Shown piece after piece: positions 55,738 to 64,000 of a DNA stretch of 64,000 bases (within the stretch, counting starts at the first letter, position 1; every line of letters begins with the position of its first letter). The translations under genes were made by a program, and so were the position numbers. This DNA is from CAVRTM01 sp963696105 (GTDB lineage Bacteria; Actinomycetota; Actinomycetes; Actinomycetales; Dermatophilaceae). The DNA lies in contig CAVOIP010000002.1 in the NCBI GenBank assembly GCA_963696105.1, positions 124,001-188,000 on the forward strand, read 5' to 3'. The notes beneath the pieces were generated by a model. That model had not been told where the DNA came from and searched no databases. It saw only the letters and a list, made by a program, of their open reading frames with translations.

Positions 55738-56667
55738 ATGACCTCGACCGCACCCCGCATCCCCGATCCGAGCAGCACCGGCACGGTCGACTTCCGCGGC
55801 CACCAGACCTGGTACCGCGTCACCGGCGACCTCGACCCGGCGTCGCCGCAGGCGCCGCTGGTCGTGCTGCACGGCGGGCCCGGGCGTGGCGCACAACTAC
55901 TGCCTGACGATGGCCGACCTCGCCCGGCGACGGCCGGGCGGTCATCCACTACGACCAGCTCGGCTGCGGCCGCAGCACCCACCTGCCGGACGCCGACCCC
56001 TCCTTCTGGAGCGTCGAGCTGTTCGTCGAGGAGGTCGCGCGCCGTCGTCACCGCCCTCGGCATCGGTGACCGGTTCCACCTGCTCGGGCAGTCCTGGGGC
56101 GGGATGCTCGGCGCCGGAGTTCGTGCTCGCCGACCCGCACGGGGTGCAGAGCCTGACCATCTGCGACAGCCCCGCCTCGATGCCGCTGTGGCTGGAGGCC
56201 GCGTCGATCCTGCGCAGCCGGCTGCCCGTCGACGTGCAGGAGACGCTGACCCGCCACGAGGAGGCCGGCACCACGGACTCCCCCGAGTACCTCGCCGCGA
56301 TGCAGGTCTTCTACGACCGGCACGTCTGCCGGGTGACGCCGAACCCGCCGGAGGTGCTGCGACTCCTTCGCCCAGCTCGAGCAGGACCCGACCGTCTACC
56401 ACACGATGAACGGCCCGAGCGAGTTCCACGTCGTCGGGTCCCTCAAGGACTGGAGCGTCGTGGACCGGGTCGGCGACATCGCCGTACCGACGCTCGTCGT
56501 GGCCGGAGCCCACGACGAGGCGATGCCGTCGGTGTGGGAGCCCTTCGTGAAGGGAATACCCGGATGCGTGCTCGCACGTCTTCCCCGAGTCCAGCCACAT
56601 GCCGCACGTCGAAGAGCCTGAGGCGTTCCTCGAGCGCGTCGGCTCCTTCCTGCGTGAGCACGACTGA
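55738..56667 (+). CDS. Proline iminopeptidase-like alpha/beta hydrolase (S33), many frameshifts
   Basis: The fragments in order are GTVDFRGHQTWYRVTGDL, PLVVLHGGPG (oxyanion HGGPG), AVIHYDQLGCGRSTHLPDAD, FHLLGQSWGGMLG (nucleophile GQSWGG), VQSLTICDSPASMPLWLEAA, PTVYHTMNGPSEFHVVGSLK, VAGAHDEAMPSVWEPF (acid) and PESSHMPHVEEPEAFLERV (His). All catalytic parts are present but the frame changes at least six times. Length of about 309 residues fits the S33 proline iminopeptidase/amidase group. First gene of a permease and amidase operon; its substrate may be an amino-acid amide or dipeptide. Confidence 0.8.
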
Positions 56668-56724
56668 CCCCCGCCTCCAGCACCACACGCCCGTTCGCCA
56701 TCCCCGCGTCCGCTAAGGAACCGC

Positions 56725-58162
56725 ATGTCCACGTCGACCCCCCAGACCCCCGGCCACGAACCTGACGGCGACCTCGCCGAGTTCGGCTACCGCCAGGAGC
56801 TGAACCGCACGCTCTCCACGGCCGACCTGCTCATCTACGGCCTCGTCTTCATGGTCCCCATCGCACCCTGGGCGATCTTCGGCGTCGTCTTCAACCAGGC
56901 CAAGGGCATGGTGCCGCTGGTCTACCTCATCGGGCTCGTGGCGATGATCTTCACCGCCCTGTCCTACGCGCAGATGTCGAAGGCCTTCCCGATCGCCGGC
57001 TCGGTCTACGCCTACGTCGGCCGCGGCCTCAACAAGCACCTCGGCTTCCTGGCCGGGTGGACGATCCTGCTGGACTACCTGCTCGTCCCCACCCTGCTCT
57101 ACGTCTTCGCGGCCGAGTCGATGGCCGGCATCTTCCCCGGCGTCCCGAAGTGGGCGTGGATCGTCCTGTTCCTGGTGGTCAACACCGGGGTGAACTACAT
57201 CGGCATCTCGTTCACGGCCATCGTCAACCGGATCTTCCTGGCGGCCGAGCTGCTGTTCATCGTCATCTTCCTGGTCATGGCGATCGTCGCGGTGAGCAAG
57301 GGCGTCCACGGCGCGACGTTCACCACCAAGCCCCTGTTCGACGCGGCGCACTTCACGCCGGGCCTGGCCGCGACCGCCTTGTCCATCGCGGTGCTCAGCT
57401 TCCTGGGGTTCGACGGCATCGCCACCCTGAGCGAGGAGGCCAAGGGCGGCCGGCGGGCGGCGGGCTTCGCCATGATCACCGGGCTCATCCTGGTGGCCAC
57501 GTTCTTCGTCGCCCAGACCTGGCTCGCGGCGATGCTGGTCCCGGACAAGACCAGCCTTCGGGGACGCGGAGGTCAACAACGCCTTCTTCGGCATCGTCCA
57601 GAGCATCAGCAACCACGGGTGGGAGGTGGCGTTCCTCGCGATGAACGCCCTGGCCGTCGGCATCGCCAACGCCGTGGCGGCGCAGAGCGCGACGTCCCGG
57701 CTGCTGTTCTCGATGAGCCGTGACGGACGGCTCCCCCGGTTCCTGTCACACGTGAACCACAAGACCCGGGTGCCGGAGCGGGCCATCCTGCTGGTCGGCG
57801 GGTTGACGCTGCTGCTCGGGCTGGCCTTCGTCGGTCAGATCGGCACGATCTCCTCGCTGGTCAACTTCGGCGCGCTGACGAGCTTCCTGCTGCTGCACCT
57901 GTCGGTCATGTCCTACTACGGCGTGCGGCAGCGGTCGAAGAAGCTGTTCCTGCACTGGATCTCGCCGATCCTCGGCTTCCTCATCATCGGCTACGTGCTC
58001 TGGAACGCCGAGCCGGCGGCCAAGATCGGTGGCGTCATCTGGCTGGTCATCGGCGTCTTCGTCCTCATCTACTACACCTCACGCGGCACAGGCATCCTGC
58101 CCGAGCACGCCGCCCTGTCCATCGACTCCGATCCGTACGACTCCCGGGAGGCACGCGCATGA
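56725..58162 (+). CDS. Amino acid permease of the APC family (one frameshift)
   Basis: A 12-helix permease with ADLLIYGLVFMVPIAPWAIF, ALSYAQMSKAFPIAGSVYAY, GFLAGWTILLDYLLVPTLLY, LSFLGFDGIATLSEEAKGGR (APC signature) and MNALAVGIANAVAAQSATSR, then LLFSMSRDGRLPRFLSHVNH. An extra base near 57560 shifts the second part. About 478 residues. The stop overlaps the next start (ATGA, 58159-58162). It probably imports an amino acid or amide for the flanking enzymes. Loop similarity is to the putrescine/proline-type bacterial APC group. Confidence 0.85.
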
Positions 58163-59088
58163 CCGACCACCTGCTGTCCAGGAAACAGGCCAACGCCGGA
58201 TTCTCCACGTCGTACGAGCCGGTCCTGCGGATCGCGCCGGGCACCGGCGAGCGGATCACGTTCGAGACCGACGACCTCGCCTACGCCCAGATGGAGCAGT
58301 TCCGCGACCTGTCGCGGGTGACCGCCACGATGAACCCCGTCACCGGGCCGGTCTACGTCGAGGGCGCGGAGCCCGGCGACGCCCTCGCCGTCACCGTCCA
58401 CGACATCGAGCTGCCCGAGCAGGGCTGGTCGGTCTACATCCCCGGAGCCGGCGCCCTCAGCGGTCCGATGGGCGAGGACTGGTTCGTCCGGCGGATCCCC
58501 ATCCGCGACGGGCGCGTGCACCTCACCGACGGCCTGACCTGCCCGGTCGCCCCCATGATCGGCTGCATCGGCGTGGCGCCGGCCGACGGCGAGATGTCGA
58601 CGGTGATGCCTTCCTACCCCACCGGCGGCAACATGGACCTCACCGACGCCGCGCCCGGGTCGACGGTGTACCTGCCCGTCCAGGTGGCGGGGGCGCTGCT
58701 GTCGATCGGCGACATCCACGCCGTCATGAGCCGCGGCGAGTCATCGTTCGTGGCCATCGAGGCCGCGGGGAGCGCGACGGTGAGCGTGGACCTCGTCAAG
58801 GGTCTGTCCCTGCGCGCTCCCCGCATCGACACCGGCGAGGACATCGTCTGCGTCGGCCTCGGCGACCCGGTGCAGGACTCGATCGCCATGGCGTACGAGT
58901 CGCTCTTCGCGGTCCTCGTCGACGAGCACGGGTTCTCGCGGGAGGACGCCTACGTCACCATGAGCGCCCTGGCCCACACCGAGCTCGGCGGCCCGACCGG
59001 CTCGACGGCGCCGGATCCGGTCCACCCCTTCCGCGCCGTCGGGGCCGTCACCCTGGCCAGGATCGCCAAGGCCGCGCTGGGCGGCTGA
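58159..59088 (+). CDS. Acetamidase/formamidase family protein
   Basis: The 309-residue protein has EGAEPGDALAVTVHDIELPE, the family's core (FVRRIPIRDGRVHLTDGLTC, PVAPMIGCIGVAPADGEMST), PTGGNMDLTDAAPGSTVYLP, ALLSIGDIHAVMSRGESSFV and a C-terminal helix region. FmdA/AmdA enzymes split small amides to ammonia and the acid in the cytoplasm. It completes a nitrogen-scavenging operon (peptidase, permease, amidase) under a GntR regulator. The start overlaps the permease stop. Confidence 0.9.
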   Translation: MTDHLLSRKQANAGFSTSYEPVLRIAPGTGERITFETDDLAYAQMEQFRDLSRVTATMNPVTGPVYVEGAEPGDALAVTVHDIELPEQGWSVYIPGAGALSGPMGEDWFVRRIPIRDGRVHLTDGLTCPVAPMIGCIGVAPADGEMSTVMPSYPTGGNMDLTDAAPGSTVYLPVQVAGALLSIGDIHAVMSRGESSFVAIEAAGSATVSVDLVKGLSLRAPRIDTGEDIVCVGLGDPVQDSIAMAYESLFAVLVDEHGFSREDAYVTMSALAHTELGGPTGSTAPDPVHPFRAVGAVTLARIAKAALGG

Positions 59089-59148
59089 TCCTCGGCCGGC
59101 GGTGGCGCCGGCGCTCAGGCCGCGTCGGCGCTCAGGCCGCGCCGGCGC

Positions 59149-59373
59149 TCACGCCGCGTCGGCCAGCAGGCGCGGAGCGTAGGCGCGCACCTCCTCGATG
59201 GTGCGGAAACCCCCGACCACCCGAGTGGAGCGGTGGTGCCGCAGCCGCCACGTGCCGCGCGCCCTCGTGGCGACGAACACCGGAGCCCCGTCCACCTCCT
59301 GCGAACTCTGCCACCGCTGCGCGTTGACCCGCGTCCAGGTGATGGTCCTGCCGTCGTACCAGTGAGCTGCCAT
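59149..59373 (-). CDS. Small conserved-looking protein, unknown function
   Basis: The 74-residue protein starts MAAHWYDGRTITWTRVNAQR and has VFVATRARGTWRLRHHRSTR. It resembles a small beta-sheet protein; no family is named. Start ATG 59373; no strong ribosome site is seen. Confidence 0.5.
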   Translation of the reverse strand: MAAHWYDGRTITWTRVNAQRWQSSQEVDGAPVFVATRARGTWRLRHHRSTRVVGGFRTIEEVRAYAPRLLADAA

Positions 59374-59593
59374 GGTGCTCCCCCGTCCCCTTGTCCGTGC
59401 GCAGAACGTACTAGCGGACCGTCCGGCCACTCCACCTCCAGGTGACCTAGTGCGCAAGCGCCCGGCCCGTCCCCCCGGCTCGTCCTATGTGATGGTTTTC
59501 GGGCCGAAGCCGCTTCGGGTCCATCCCGGGGGGATGAGGACGTCCTCCCGTCGGCGCCCGGACGATCGGGGGAACCCCGGTGTGGGGCCGCTG

Positions 59594-59618
59594 GCGCCTC
59601 ACCGGCCCGGTGAGGCGC
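59594..59618. terminator. 10-base-pair hairpin upstream of the small membrane protein
   Basis: gcgcctcacc (59594-59603) pairs fully with 59609-59618 around GGCCC. It has no T-run. Confidence 0.4.
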
Positions 59619-59640
59619 ACCCCTGGATGTGGAGGCAGAC

Positions 59641-59889
59641 ATGACAGCTGGTTCTGGGCCCGTGTTCGTGGTCAACCGCGGCGCGGTCGTCACCGGCGTC
59701 GCGCTGGTCAGCGTCGGCGGACTGCTGCTGACGGCCGGTGCGGCCATCACCACCGTCGCGCTGCTCCAAGCCACCCGGCGGTGGGTCGCCCAGCTCGAGA
59801 CCCCGCCGGCCGAGGTCGCGAGACGCCAGCTGGCCAACGCCAAGGCGGCCACGTCAGCGGGCGTCAACGCCTGGCGATCCGCTTCCTGA
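59641..59889 (+). CDS. Small single-helix membrane protein, unknown function
   Basis: The 82-residue protein has one long hydrophobic helix (VVTGVALVSVGGLLLTAGAA then ITTVALLQATRRWV) and an alanine-rich helical tail. ATG 59641 follows a purine stretch (GGAGGCAG). Unknown role; it faces the FUSC gene tail to tail. Confidence 0.6.
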   Translation: MTAGSGPVFVVNRGAVVTGVALVSVGGLLLTAGAAITTVALLQATRRWVAQLETPPAEVARRQLANAKAATSAGVNAWRSAS

Positions 59890-59967
59890 GCGCTGCGCGC
59901 CAGGAGCGCGCCACGGCCAGGTCCCCGGGGTCGACCGGTACGACGCAGCGCCGCCCGGGCGCACCGG

Positions 59968-61668
59968 TCAGCTCCGCAGCGCCCGGCGCTGTGCGGCCAG
60001 GACGACGTTCGCGCGTCGCTCGGTGTCGGCGACGTCGGCCTGCGGGATGCCGGCCGGCCACGTCTCTCCTCGCGCGACGTCCTCGGCGGCCCTCAGCTCG
60101 ACCAGCGCGTCGCGCAGCTCCTCCACCGCCAGGATCCTCGCGCCGCCCGCAGCGGAGCCGGCCCAGGCCATCGCCACCCGGCACCGTTCGACAGCGTGGC
60201 GCAGCGTCGCGGCCGCCCGCGGGTGCGCCACGAGCAGCGCGGCCGCCAGCCCCACCGTGATGCCGAGCGCGACACCGCCCAGCCGGTCCCTCACCAGCAC
60301 GTACGTCGAGGACGGCACCAGCAGGTCGCTCAGCAGCATGGTCATGGGGGTGATGAACAGGACGCCGAGGGCGTAGTTGCGGCTGAGGAAGACCTCGATG
60401 CCCAGCTGCATCAGCACCACCAGAACGGCGACCACCACGGGGTCGGGGTGCGCCTGCAGCAGGAGCGCACCGAGGACCAGCCCTGCCGCTGTGCCGAACC
60501 CCCGCTGGATGCTGCGGTGCCAGGTCATCCGGACGTGGGTCGCCTGCAGCACCGCGGCGGCCGACACCGGCGCCCAGTACGGATGGCCCAGCCCGAGCAG
60601 CAACGCGCCCGCACCGGCCACACCGGCGCCCAGCAGCACCCGTGCGGAGCCGACCAGCCGCAGGACGGCGAGGTGACGGACGTGCTGGCGCCGCAGCAGC
60701 TGCACCGGGGCCGGCAGGGAGGCAACCACCTCCGCGTCGTCCGGCGTGAGGGCGTCCCGGCCCGGGCCACCCGCCAGGGATCCGGCCGCCGACGGGGCCG
60801 CTGCCGGCGAGCCGCCTGCGGCCGAGCCGGCCTCGGGGCGCCGCCACCGCGCACGGGCGCGACCCAGGGACCGGCCCTCGGCCAGCAGCCGTTCCGCCTG
60901 CGCCGCGACCCCGGGCTCCGCCGGCGCGAGCACCGCATCGGTGAGCAGGACCTCGGCGCGAACCAGGCGCCGCAGCAGCGGCCCGGCGACCGCGGACGGA
61001 GCAGCCGCCGCGTACCGCTCCGCGCGCCGCAGCGCCGCGTGCGCGACGTGCCAGTGCCGGGACGTGGCGCCCTCCCCCAGCCGGAGCACCTGCGCCGCGG
61101 CCGAGAGCGCAGCGGCGGTCGCACGGCGCTCCGGGCCGCGCGGGTCGGCCAGAACCCCGACCATCGCCACGGACCACGCGACCGCCGCACCGGCCGCCGC
61201 CAGCAGCGACCGCGTCACCACCTCGCGCGGCTGCGCCGGCACCTGCGTGGACGCGGCGAACGCGAACAGGAACATCCAGGCACCGGGCGAGCCGATCGCC
61301 GCCGCGTCACAGCCCCACGTGGCCGCCGCCGCGACCGCCGCGACCGCCACCACCCACCACCAGTGCTCCAGAACCATGCCGCCGGCGCTGCCGAGCGCGA
61401 CCGCAGCCACGAACGCCGCCGCCACCCCGGCCAGCGTGCGGGCGCGCAGCCGGTAGGGACGATCGGCGCCGTAGAGGCCGGTGAACGCCCCGAAGGCGGC
61501 GAACACCGCCGCCTGGGGCCGGCCGGCCAGGACCAGAGCCAGCAGGGGCAGCCCCATCGCGAGGGCGGACACGGCCGCGGCGCCCATCCGGGTGCTCCGG
61601 GGCCGGACCACGAGCGCCACCGGCCGGCGCCCCGGCCGCCGCCGGACGCCGTCGCTCCCGTGCCGCAC
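59968..61668 (-). CDS. FUSC-family membrane protein
   Basis: The protein has two membrane blocks of about six helices each (ALAMGLPLLALVLAGRPQAA, GLYGADRPYRLRARTLAGVA; later GVAGAGALLLGLGHPYWAPV, SAAAVLQATHVRMTWHRSIQ, RGFGTAAGLVLGALLLQAHP) and cytoplasmic helical regions rich in Arg/Ala. HPYWAPVSAAAVLQ..H and RGxGTxxGLxLGxLLL are the fusaric acid resistance/ArAE exporter signatures. The substrate is unknown. The start is uncertain (GTG 61668; an upstream start or the internal ATG before GAAAVSAL is possible). Confidence 0.82.
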   Translation of the reverse strand: MRHGSDGVRRRPGRRPVALVVRPRSTRMGAAAVSALAMGLPLLALVLAGRPQAAVFAAFGAFTGLYGADRPYRLRARTLAGVAAAFVAAVALGSAGGMVLEHWWWVVAVAAVAAAATWGCDAAAIGSPGAWMFLFAFAASTQVPAQPREVVTRSLLAAAGAAVAWSVAMVGVLADPRGPERRATAAALSAAAQVLRLGEGATSRHWHVAHAALRRAERYAAAAPSAVAGPLLRRLVRAEVLLTDAVLAPAEPGVAAQAERLLAEGRSLGRARARWRRPEAGSAAGGSPAAAPSAAGSLAGGPGRDALTPDDAEVVASLPAPVQLLRRQHVRHLAVLRLVGSARVLLGAGVAGAGALLLGLGHPYWAPVSAAAVLQATHVRMTWHRSIQRGFGTAAGLVLGALLLQAHPDPVVVAVLVVLMQLGIEVFLSRNYALGVLFITPMTMLLSDLLVPSSTYVLVRDRLGGVALGITVGLAAALLVAHPRAAATLRHAVERCRVAMAWAGSAAGGARILAVEELRDALVELRAAEDVARGETWPAGIPQADVADTERRANVVLAAQRRALRS

Positions 61669-61780
61669 GACAGGAAGTATGCCGTCTGGTCGCCGGGCCG
61701 CGGCGGACGGCCTCCCCCCTCGGGCCGGCAACAGGCACGCCGGCGAGGGCGCCCGGCCGCCCGGGCGACGACCGTGCCGG

Positions 61781-63430
61781 CTAGCGCGTGGGCCGGTCGC
61801 TGTCGATGAGGTAGCCACCGTGCTCGGTCTTGAAGGTGAGCCGGTGCTTCTCCGTCGAGGTCGTGCCGTCCTTGCGGGTGTAGGTGAGGGTCACGTCGGC
61901 CTCCTTGCCCTTGGCGTCCGCCCGGGTCTGCGTGGTCCTGACCGAGGCGATGGAGCCCCAGAAGCCCTCGTAGCCGCTGCGTCCGCCGGCCGCGTCCTGC
62001 ATGGCCGGGGTGAGCAGCCGCCACGTGCGGTCACGGTCCTTGGTCACGTCGGCGAAGTACGACGTCACGAACCCCGCCAGGGCCTGGTCACCGCCGGCGA
62101 CACCTCCGGCCGCCGACGTCGAGCTCGGCGAGGGGGAGCTGGTCGTCGGCGCCGTGCTGCTCGGCGTGCTCGTCGTCGGCGCCGTGCTGGTGGTCGACGG
62201 GGCGCTGCTGGGGGTGGTGCTGCTCGGCGCGCTGGTGGCGGAGGGGCTGCTGCGCGGCGACGGCGCGCTCGTGCGCGGCGCCGTCGGCGTGCCGGTGCTC
62301 GCGGGCGTGCCCGGCCCGGACGCGTCCTGACCCATCTGGCTGACCAGGTAGGCGCCGAGCGCGGCGAGCAGGACGAGGACGACCACGACCGGCACCCACC
62401 GGCGGGAGCGCCCCCCGTCGCGGCGGGTGGCCGGCGGTGCCGGCGGCGGCGCCGCGCCGGCGCGCGCCCCGGGCTGCGCCGGCTCCGCCGCGGGGCCGGC
62501 CGCCGTGGCCCGGGCCGCGGGAGGGACCGCCATCCGCTGGGTCGCCTCCAGCGGCGCCGCGGCCGTCAGCAGCTGGGTGCTGTCGCCCTGCGTGGCGGCG
62601 ACGTGCGTGGCCTCCAGCAGGGAGGTGTCCCCGCGGGAGATCTCGCCCAGGCGACGTGCGGCGGTGGCCATGTCCCAGCGGCGGGCCGGGTCCTGGTCCA
62701 TCATCGCGGCGATCGCCGGCGCCAGGGCCCCGGCGTGCTGCATCGGACGGGGCGGCTCGGTGGCGATCTCGCGCAGCAGCGCCAGCGGGTTGGACCGGCT
62801 CTCGTACGGCGCCTGGCCCTCCACCGCGACGTACAAGGTGGCGCCCAAGGCCCAGACGTCCGAGGCGGGGTCGGGGTCGCCACCGCGCGCCAGCTCGGGT
62901 GAGAGGTAACCGGGGGTGCCGGACACGAAGCCGGTCTGGGTCAGCTGGTCGTCCCCGTGCCCCCGGGCGATGCCGAAGTCGCTGACCTTGGGGCGCCCGC
63001 TGCGGTCGACCAGCACGTTGCCGGGCTTGACGTCGCGGTGCACGATCCCGCGCTCGTGGGCGCGGTCCAGGGCATCAGCCAGCAGGGCGCCGATGCCGGC
63101 CACCTGCTGCGGCGGCAGGCGGCCCTCGACGGCCAGGATCTCGGCGAGGGTCTGCCCGTCGACGTACTCCATCACCAGCCACGGACGGCCGTCATGGTTG
63201 ACGACGTCGTACACGCCCACGACGTTGGGGTGGTTGAGCGCGGCCGCGGACCGGGCCTCGCGCATGGCGCGCATCGTCTCGACCTCGGGCTCCCCCGGCA
63301 GCCCGCCGATCTGCTTGACCGCCACCTCACGCCCGAGGACCTCGTCCCGGCACAGCCAGACCACTCCCATGCCGCCGCGCCCGATGGCGCGCAGCACGAG
63401 GTAGCGGTCCGCGATCCGCTGCGATTCCAT
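61781..63430 (-). CDS. Transmembrane Ser/Thr protein kinase (PknB-like)
   Basis: The 549-residue protein has a kinase domain at about 10-270 with the glycine loop AIGRGGMGVVWLC, catalytic Lys39 (VAVKQ), HRDVKPGNV (Asp133), DFG (151-153) and GTPGYLSPEL. A proline-rich linker, one transmembrane helix (WVPVVVVLVLLAALGAYLV at about 350), a Ser/Thr/Pro-rich extracellular spacer and a small C-terminal domain (ALAGFVTSYFADVTKDRDRT, KGKEADVTLTYTRKDGTTST) follow. It resembles receptor-type kinases with a small outer domain. ATG 63430 follows GAGAGGACC. Confidence 0.92.
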   Translation of the reverse strand: MESQRIADRYLVLRAIGRGGMGVVWLCRDEVLGREVAVKQIGGLPGEPEVETMRAMREARSAAALNHPNVVGVYDVVNHDGRPWLVMEYVDGQTLAEILAVEGRLPPQQVAGIGALLADALDRAHERGIVHRDVKPGNVLVDRSGRPKVSDFGIARGHGDDQLTQTGFVSGTPGYLSPELARGGDPDPASDVWALGATLYVAVEGQAPYESRSNPLALLREIATEPPRPMQHAGALAPAIAAMMDQDPARRWDMATAARRLGEISRGDTSLLEATHVAATQGDSTQLLTAAAPLEATQRMAVPPAARATAAGPAAEPAQPGARAGAAPPPAPPATRRDGGRSRRWVPVVVVLVLLAALGAYLVSQMGQDASGPGTPASTGTPTAPRTSAPSPRSSPSATSAPSSTTPSSAPSTTSTAPTTSTPSSTAPTTSSPSPSSTSAAGGVAGGDQALAGFVTSYFADVTKDRDRTWRLLTPAMQDAAGGRSGYEGFWGSIASVRTTQTRADAKGKEADVTLTYTRKDGTTSTEKHRLTFKTEHGGYLIDSDRPTR

Positions 63431-63482
63431 GAGGTCCTCTCCGTCGGCTCCGGGACACCTTACGGCGAGGAACCGGGTGGGC

Positions 63483-64000
63483 TCATCCTCGGGCGAGGCG
63501 TCCCGGGGGTGCACCCGACGCCGGGCCGGGCGGCGCAGCGGGGGCCGCAGCGGGGTGTCCGGCCCGCAGGGTGGACCAGACCGTCCAGGCCACGGCGACC
63601 AGCGGCACCGCGACGACGGCGCCGATCACCCCGGCGAGGACCGTCCCGGACGCCACCGACAGGGCGACCGCCAGCGGGTGCAGGTTGACGGCGCGGCTCA
63701 TGACCAGCGGGTGCAGGATGTGCCCCTCGACCTGGCCGATGACCACGGTCAGCACCACCACCAGGATCGCCACGAGCGGCCCCCGCGCGGCCAGCGCCAC
63801 CAGCGTCGCGACGGCCAGGGCGATCGGCGCCCCCACGAGGGGCACGAACGCGGCGAAGAAGACCAGCAGCGCGAGAGGCAGCGCCAGGGGAACCCTCAGC
63901 AGCAGCAGCGCCACGCCCACCAGGACGGCGTTCGACGCGGCGATGACGACGACCCCTCGGGTGTAGCCGGCGAACGTCGCCCAGCCCGCCCGGGCCGCCG
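63483..64000 (-). CDS. AI-2E family transporter, C-terminal part (runs off the window)
   Basis: The frame runs off the right edge and reads GWATFAGYTRGVVVIAASNA, VALLLLRVPLALPLALLVFF, AAFVPLVGAPIALAVATLVA, LVVVLTVVIGQVEGHILHPL then VMSRAVNLHPLAVALSVASG, the signature end of AI-2E/PerM proteins. A proline/alanine-rich tail ends at 63483. Substrate not known. Confidence 0.85.
   Translation of the reverse strand, partial: AARAGWATFAGYTRGVVVIAASNAVLVGVALLLLRVPLALPLALLVFFAAFVPLVGAPIALAVATLVALAARGPLVAILVVVLTVVIGQVEGHILHPLVMSRAVNLHPLAVALSVASGTVLAGVIGAVVAVPLVAVAWTVWSTLRAGHPAAAPAAPPGPASGAPPGRLARG

Overview
The window comes from a high-GC Actinomycetota chromosome. The evidence is an RDD-family gene next to glnA, a GlnR-type operator in front of glnA, mycothiol-type arsenate reduction, a PknB-like kinase and DUF6295/DUF7144/DUF6440-type small proteins. 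Genus cannot be fixed from sequence alone; an Intrasporangiaceae-like or related soil actinobacterium would fit. Many conserved genes, including glnA, carry one-base indels, so frameshifts here are better read as sequence error than as gene death unless a gene is also truncated.

Layout. Positions 1-1715 hold the end of an RDD gene, a GlnR operator and glnA. The last 18 bases of the glnA end (1698-1715) recur at 34296-34313. Directly inside the left copy are an excisionase-like gene and a truncated integrase start, and ttggcac motifs sit near both ends. I read 1698-34313 as an immobilised 32.6-kb integrative island in the 3' end of glnA. Its content is: O-methyltransferase and polysaccharide deacetylase (2.5-4.8 kb); a divergent MocR/EamA pair (5.5-7.8 kb); a methyltransferase, a membrane protein and TetR (8.2-10.5 kb); an IS110-family element (10.5-12.1 kb); a run of small unlinked accessory genes (12.2-16.2 kb); a zone of truncated genes (16.5-19.7 kb); a MalT-like LuxR regulator, an orphan DevR-like response regulator and a CYTH-CHAD protein (20-25.5 kb); an ArsR/SRPBCC pair (26.8-27.6 kb); an unrecognised gene (27.8-29.0 kb); an arsenic-resistance cluster (29.2-32.3 kb); and cobalamin gene remnants (32.7-34.0 kb). 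A short dispersed repeat with core TTTGCCGC lies between many of the island genes.

Right of the island (34.3-64 kb) the region looks like ordinary chromosome. It has a lipoprotein, a ScyD-type secreted protein, a PPOX-family enzyme, an MFS/MarR/dienelactone-hydrolase/DUF6295 cluster, a SulP transporter, a permease-ROK kinase-SIS isomerase amino-sugar operon, a decayed SRPBCC/TIGR03086 pair, small membrane proteins, two large secreted proteins (M36 metallopeptidase and a pectate-lyase-like protein), a GntR-controlled peptidase/permease/amidase operon, an FUSC-type transporter, a Ser/Thr kinase and the start of an AI-2E transporter. I found no rRNA, tRNA or CRISPR array.
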